A stretch of DNA of 35,982 bases from an uncultured Oscillospiraceae bacterium (GTDB lineage: Bacteria; Bacillota; Clostridia; Oscillospirales; Acutalibacteraceae), in contig CAJJLZ010000023.1 in the NCBI GenBank assembly GCA_905192745.1, positions 1 to 35,982 on the forward strand. The letters run 5' to 3'. Position 1 is the stretch's first letter. Each line of letters begins with the position of its first letter. Below are positions 32,648 to 35,982 of this stretch, piece after piece. The translations under genes and the position numbers were made by a program. A model generated the notes under the pieces. It was not told where the DNA came from. It saw only the letters and a program-made list of their open reading frames with translations, and did no database searches.

Positions 32648-33469
32648 TCAGTAAATACGATGCTGGTCGTAGTAGTTGAACAGGACCTGATACGCCCGTT
32701 TATTAAAATGCAGACCGTCTCCCGAGTCGTAAATCGCGTTCAGGGAGCCCTGCGAGTTTTTCAGAAGATTGGCCGTATCAAGCCAGCGGCCGCCTTTTTC
32801 CAGCGTCAGGGTCTTCAGCCGCTGATTATAGGTGTTGATGACCGCATTGGTCAGCCGGTTGTCCTCCGCTTCTCTGGCCTGAGAGACCGGCAGAATGGAT
32901 TGAACCACCAGAATACTGTCCGGCGAGGCGGCTTTCAGTTCATCCAGCAGCGCGGCATACTCGGTGAAGAATTTTTCCTCCCCCATAAACCCCACGCCGT
33001 TAATGCCGAAGGATACGATCATCCGAACCGGTTTTACCACCCCGATGGCTTCCGCGATGGTCAGCTTCCGCCCGGTGCTGCTCATGGTGAGAAAGCGGTT
33101 TGTTCGCATCGTCTGGTGATTGGCGCCGTCTATCGCATAGGCGTTGTTCCGGTTGATAAAGGAGAAATTCACCATCCCGTTGGTGCGGGAATCGCCGATA
33201 AAAATGGTGTTGTCCAGATAGGCCTGAAAGCTCTCGTCCGAGGAAGGCGCGTTCGGCCCGCCGCTGTTATTGGGGTCGTCGGAAGCATTCGGAAGAAAGT
33301 TCCCGAAAAAGGGCGCGCAGGGATTGCCCCCGCAGGAGAGAAAGGCGTCAATATTCAGAGCAAATACCACGCTGAAAGCAGCAAAGCAAACGATCAGCGT
33401 AGTGAAAAACGCCGTGCGTACCGGATGCTTTTTCTTCCGGACGGGGGCGGAGCGCTTTGATTTGGACAA
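32648..33469 (-). CDS. Membrane-anchored SGNH/GDSL hydrolase
   Basis: A predicted 273-residue protein with a short basic N-terminus, one membrane helix (about residues 20-39, AFFTTLIVCFAAFSVVFALN) and an extracellular esterase-type domain. The nucleophile block is FIGDSRTNGM (Ser 94). A middle block is VSFGINGVGF, and the Asp/His block DGLHFN is near residue 251. Such enzymes often remove O-acetyl groups from wall polymers or glycans; the substrate here is unknown. The frame runs open to 33802, but two promoters and a tandem repeat occupy 33508-33685, so the start must be downstream. TTG 33469 has AAGG about 11 nt upstream; GTG 33478 is the alternative. It is the first gene of the minus-strand set. 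Confidence 0.78.
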   Translation of the reverse strand: MSKSKRSAPVRKKKHPVRTAFFTTLIVCFAAFSVVFALNIDAFLSCGGNPCAPFFGNFLPNASDDPNNSGGPNAPSSDESFQAYLDNTIFIGDSRTNGMVNFSFINRNNAYAIDGANHQTMRTNRFLTMSSTGRKLTIAEAIGVVKPVRMIVSFGINGVGFMGEEKFFTEYAALLDELKAASPDSILVVQSILPVSQAREAEDNRLTNAVINTYNQRLKTLTLEKGGRWLDTANLLKNSQGSLNAIYDSGDGLHFNKRAYQVLFNYYDQHRIY

Positions 33470-33507
33470 AAAGAACACGACCTTATTGATTGTGTAGTTA
33501 ATGCTGT

Positions 33508-33685
33508 GCCGCCCAGCCGGGTAATGTGCTGGCCCTTCCCGGCGGCACAGTTGAAAAACGCAGTCGCGTTTTTCCCTGATGGCATTATACCATAGCGCCG
33601 CCCAGCCGGAAGCTCTGTCGGCCTTCTCTGGCGGCGCAACGAAAAACGCTGTCGCGTTTTTCCCTGACGATATTATATCATAGAG
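33508..33685 (-). repeat. ~88-bp tandem repeat carrying promoters and hairpins
   Basis: Two adjacent units, offset by 88-89 bp, each hold in minus-strand order a TATAAT, a hairpin GAAAAACGC / GCGTTTTTC with a four-base loop (33641-33662 and 33553-33574), and a GC-rich element ending CCGGCTGGGCGGC. Because the offset is not a multiple of three and the units contain promoter elements, this is regulatory rather than coding. Together with the promoter entries this accounts for the gene-free stretch 33470-33903; nothing else was seen in 33700-33903. Confidence 0.8.
33584..33612 (-). promoter_or_regulatory. Proximal promoter of the SGNH operon (repeat unit A)
   Basis: On the minus strand TATAAT (33589-33584) has an extended -10, TGGTATAAT. 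The -35 at 17 bp (CTTCCG) is poor, so it would rely on the extended -10. The transcript would start almost at the 5' side of the GAAAAACGC hairpin. Confidence 0.6.
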
Positions 33686-33700
33686 GGACGAATGCTGCAA
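33672..33700 (-). promoter_or_regulatory. Distal promoter of the SGNH operon (repeat unit B)
   Basis: On the minus strand TTGCAG, a 17-bp spacer and TATAAT, with extended -10 TGATATAAT, make a good SigA-type promoter. Its transcript begins beside the second copy of the same hairpin and then crosses the proximal promoter. Confidence 0.65.
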
Positions 33701-33903
33701 CTTTTCCAAGAAATCCGTTGGGGGATATTCGTTGTCTGGATTGCCGGCGGATTTTCTCCTTTTGGAGGGCTTGTCCTTCCGCGGTGTAGTCTGGTCAAAC
33801 ACTGTTCCGACGGAGCGGGCCAGAGATACCGACGGTAGGATTCTGTAAATGCCGACTCCTAATAATTATGTTCAATTGCGGACAATGTATCCGCAGAAAA
33901 GGA

Positions 33904-33936
33904 AAGCGTCCGAACGCGAATTTCGTTCGGACGCTG
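33904..33936 (-). terminator. Terminator of the small OB-like protein gene
   Basis: AGCGTCCGAACG (33905-33916) pairs with CGTTCGGACGCT (33924-33935). On the minus strand it is followed by the pyrimidine-rich TTCCTTTTCTG. It lies 64 bases beyond the stop of the gene at 34000. Confidence 0.65.
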
Positions 33937-33999
33937 TTAATGCCGGCCGTAGTTATGACTTTTACCTTATCATAACAGCATAACAGAAAAGCCTTCTGC

Positions 34000-34221
34000 T
34001 TATCGACAATTGCGGCGTGGAAAAAGGCGCCAAATGCGAATGGCAAAAATCTGCGGCGGGATGCTTCTGGTCATCACGCCATTGTATAAAATGCTGACGA
34101 TATCGCCAACCATAAAGCACCGCGTCTGATTGGTATTCACGATAACATTCTGAAAATTGGAACGGTCTATGACAAGCAGCCTGTTTGGCCAAACCCTTTC
34201 AACAACAGCAGTCAGGATCAT
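34000..34221 (-). CDS. Small OB-fold-like protein of unknown function
   Basis: A predicted 73-residue protein. An alternating beta pattern (MILTAVVERVWPNRLLVIDR, VIVNTNQTRCFMVGDIVSIL) and a central glycine suggest a small OB-like barrel. I recall many such ~65-75-residue proteins in gut Oscillospirales, without a known function. Support for this frame over the overlapping one comes from a perfect AGGAGGT eight bases before ATG 34221. A terminator follows at 33904. It lies in the AT-rich right end of the window. Confidence 0.72.
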   Translation of the reverse strand: MILTAVVERVWPNRLLVIDRSNFQNVIVNTNQTRCFMVGDIVSILYNGVMTRSIPPQIFAIRIWRLFPRRNCR

Positions 34222-34628
34222 TGGTTTGCACCTCCTATGGCAGTATGGAGGGTACTCTGTATAGAATGCTCTGCTGTATTATATGGCGATACTCAACTCA
34301 CGTTACAAAAAGGGATGGGAGGCTTTCGTCTGCTTGGTAGAAATTTGACGGGGAGTCTGCTGTTACACTATGAATGAAATAAATGCCGTGCGTAAAGGGA
34401 TTGTGCCAATTTTACCATACAGCTTTCGACTTCAAAAAAGTAGCCGATGCCATGGGAATAGAGGTGTTAATAAGAAGGACAGCCACCATTGCTGCCCAAA
34501 CCTTAGGGGTTCAGATCTCAATGGCGTTTTCGTCTAGAATGAGTGACCAATATGAATTCCTGCGTATATGAGAATGAACTCTCGTGAATGTGTCTTGATT
34601 GTATGACGAAGGCGTGACGAAATGCAGC
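34222..34628. other. AT-rich gene-free stretch
   Basis: This region has lower GC than the rest of the window. It contains the ribosome binding site and a candidate promoter for the gene at 34000 but no convincing coding sequence. A 62-codon frame at 34383-34571 (plus) lacks a ribosome binding site and any recognised motif. No terminator was found after the sigma factor stop at 34629. Confidence 0.5.
34278..34308 (-). promoter_or_regulatory. Possible promoter of the small OB-like protein gene
   Basis: On the minus strand a perfect TATAAT (34283-34278) has TTGTAA 19 bp upstream, a wider spacing than ideal. It lies 57-62 bases before the start codon, behind the strong ribosome binding site. Confidence 0.4.
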
Positions 34629-35903
34629 TTACAAGATATAATCCGTAATGCAGTCATACCAATGTACATAAGTCGTTCCGTTGACAGTTAGGCTATCGTT
34701 CTTTGGCAACTGCTCACTCCACTTCTTTTTGTAGCGATCGATAGCCCAATCATCGCGGTTGAATCTACGCCAAAGAATTGTCTTTCCGTTCTTATCCAAG
34801 AACTGCTCGGATATTACACCGCAGTTATAGGTTTCAATATCCATAACACAAACGGTGTCGTAGCTCTTTCCACCAATCGTAACAGTGTATCTCCCGACAA
34901 TGTCCAACAGGAAGTCCTTGTCAACACTTGTAACCGTTGTGCCGAAACGCTGAATATCACCTTTAGGAACCAGATTAGTTTCGTTTCCGCAGTTATCCTC
35001 ACCAAATCCCCAGTTGGGCAAGAATTCATCACCGTCGAGGAAAGTGATATAATTGCGTATGTCTCCGTCGTTTCTGAGTGTTGCCAGATAGCGGCAGTGG
35101 GTATCCGTAAGCTGTGCGACAAACGTGCGGTTAACCACGTCATTTTTATCCGAATATGACGCTTCCTGTGCCGTTAATTCAACACCTTCGATACCGTGAA
35201 CCTTTGCTTTTCCGATGACCTGCATATCATATATATGACTGCACTTACGAGAAGGGATATCATACATACCCCATGACAGTTTTTCACCGAGCTTTGGTAC
35301 TAGAAACCATCCCATGAGCTCCTCCCATTTAACCGCAAAAGGGGCGTCCGGGATTGCTTTGATTTTATATTCGGGAATAAATTCGGGCAGCTTTTTCATG
35401 TTGTATTCTCCTTTCGATGCATCATCGGTGCGATATGGATATTTGTTTTTGAAATTCTGTTTTGCTGTATGCAATCTGCTTTTTACGGTTCCTACAGGGA
35501 TATTCAACTGCTTTGCGATTTCTGCCTGAGGCATCTCTTTCCAAAAGTAAAGATAAAGAATTTGTTTGTCCTTATCACCCAATAAATCCAGAGTTTCTCT
35601 CACGGTATAAACTATCGAAACGCCACATCTGCCCTTTGACAGTACCTTTTCCGTCAGTTCGTCAGTCGGAATTTCACACCGAACAGCTTTCTTCTGAAAA
35701 TAATCATTGCATTTGTTTCTTGCAATGCTGATAATCCATGCTTTAAATGATTCCGTATTCTTCAACTGAGGAAATTTCTGATAAGCAACAAGAAAAACCT
35801 CTTGCAGTACGTCCTCTGCATCAGATTTTGGACTGATTTTAAATCTTACGAATCGTTCTACAGATACTCGTTCTGCTTCTAGCAATCTTTCAAATTCATC
35901 CAT
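34629..35903 (-). CDS. ECF-type sigma factor fused to a C-terminal domain of unknown function
   Basis: A predicted 424-residue protein. The first 168 residues are a complete ECF sigma factor: region 2 (about 8-75) with DAEDVLQEVFLVAYQKFPQL and FKAWIISIARNKCNDYF, and region 4 (about 105-155) with LPVGTVKSRLHTAK-like sequence IPVGTVKSRLHTAKQNFKNK. The remaining 256 residues form a separate domain with many aromatic and acidic residues (GIEGVELTAQEASYSDKND, WRRFNRDDWAIDRYKKKW), not recognised. Residue 169 is a methionine preceded by GAAAGGAG at good spacing, so this domain may also be made alone. It could sense a signal or hold the sigma part inactive. ATG 35903 follows a perfect AAGGAGGTGA. The region is AT-richer than the rest of the window. 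Confidence 0.87.
   Translation of the reverse strand: MDEFERLLEAERVSVERFVRFKISPKSDAEDVLQEVFLVAYQKFPQLKNTESFKAWIISIARNKCNDYFQKKAVRCEIPTDELTEKVLSKGRCGVSIVYTVRETLDLLGDKDKQILYLYFWKEMPQAEIAKQLNIPVGTVKSRLHTAKQNFKNKYPYRTDDASKGEYNMKKLPEFIPEYKIKAIPDAPFAVKWEELMGWFLVPKLGEKLSWGMYDIPSRKCSHIYDMQVIGKAKVHGIEGVELTAQEASYSDKNDVVNRTFVAQLTDTHCRYLATLRNDGDIRNYITFLDGDEFLPNWGFGEDNCGNETNLVPKGDIQRFGTTVTSVDKDFLLDIVGRYTVTIGGKSYDTVCVMDIETYNCGVISEQFLDKNGKTILWRRFNRDDWAIDRYKKKWSEQLPKNDSLTVNGTTYVHWYDCITDYIL
35397..35415 (-). promoter_or_regulatory. Internal ribosome binding site and start within the sigma gene
   Basis: On the minus strand GAAAGGAG (35415-35408) lies eight bases before an in-frame ATG (35399-35397) at codon 169, exactly where the sigma part ends. 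A 256-residue product, MKKLPEFIPEYKIK onward, could be translated separately from the same message. Confidence 0.55.
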
Positions 35904-35951
35904 ATTGTCACCTCCTTGGTCTATGAGTCGGACTGTAAAGTTAAATGAAAG

Positions 35952-35981
35952 TTGAGGACCCGTCAGCCCTTCTGGTACAAT
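35952..35981 (+). promoter_or_regulatory. Possible promoter pointing out of the window
   Basis: TTGAGG (35952-35957), an 18-bp spacer and TACAAT (35976-35981), with extended -10 TGGTACAAT, run divergently from the sigma factor gene. The downstream gene is outside the window. Confidence 0.4.
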
Positions 35982-35982
35982 G

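Noticed and set aside
33470..33802. Long N-terminal extension of the SGNH hydrolase
   Set aside because: The stretch contains a tandem repeat with two promoters, and the repeat period breaks frame, so it is regulatory DNA.
33962..34192. Alternative minus-strand frame overlapping the small OB-like gene
   Set aside because: The competing frame has a perfect AGGAGGT eight bases before its ATG and a more protein-like beta pattern.
34383..34571. 62-codon plus-strand frame in the AT-rich gap
   Set aside because: No ribosome binding site, no motif and no promoter. A decayed gene is possible but cannot be supported.

Overview
The window looks like a chromosomal piece of a moderately GC-rich, probably endospore-forming Bacillota. 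The clues are a BofA/YaaL (DUF2508) pair, Shine-Dalgarno (SD)-led genes with some GTG and TTG starts, an NPNTG-type cell-wall sorting signal, and carbohydrate ABC importers encoded without their own ATPase. A gut-type clostridium (Oscillospirales-like) is my best guess, but that placement is inference. No rRNA, tRNA, CRISPR array, transposase or phage gene was seen. The last ~2 kb is visibly more AT-rich than the rest.

Bases 1-2445 hold an upstream terminator, a near-consensus promoter and two Gfo/Idh/MocA-type oxidoreductase genes closed by a terminator. Bases 2446-27183 appear to be one very long co-directional carbohydrate locus: a short DUF4838-like protein, an AraC regulator, a solute-binding protein fused to carbohydrate-binding-like domains, two permeases, an NHL/TPR/YIP1 membrane protein, a DUF5696-like secreted protein, a third permease, three tandem paralogous surface proteins and one large four-module surface protein, a fourth permease, a lipoprotein solute-binding protein, and two full-length DUF4838 proteins (one cytoplasmic, one lipoprotein). 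A terminator follows. A near-identical 17-mer lies 45-46 bp upstream of the -10 element both before the oxidoreductase pair and before the long locus, so one regulator, most simply the local AraC protein, may control both.

Bases 27231-29370 form a separate operon with its own TTGACA promoter: a TIM-barrel sugar isomerase/epimerase and another Gfo/Idh/MocA oxidoreductase. Together these parts suggest capture of a glycan or uronate-type ligand at the surface, import through two ABC systems sharing a remote ATPase, and oxidation/epimerisation inside. The substrate cannot be read from sequence, and no classical glycosidase family was recognised.

Bases 29392-33700 are ordinary chromosome: bofA and yaaL (minus), a YgjP-type metallopeptidase and a sirtuin (plus), then a minus-strand set made of a cysteine-rich protein, a SLOG-fold protein and a membrane-anchored SGNH hydrolase. 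The set is preceded by an ~88-bp tandem repeat that carries two promoters. Bases 33900-35982 contain a small OB-like protein gene and an ECF sigma factor joined in frame to a C-terminal domain that keeps its own ribosome binding site.

The most novel material is the surface-protein array at 14843-20842. Four proteins share one unrecognised module (seven copies), and the array sits between the two permease genes of one ABC importer.
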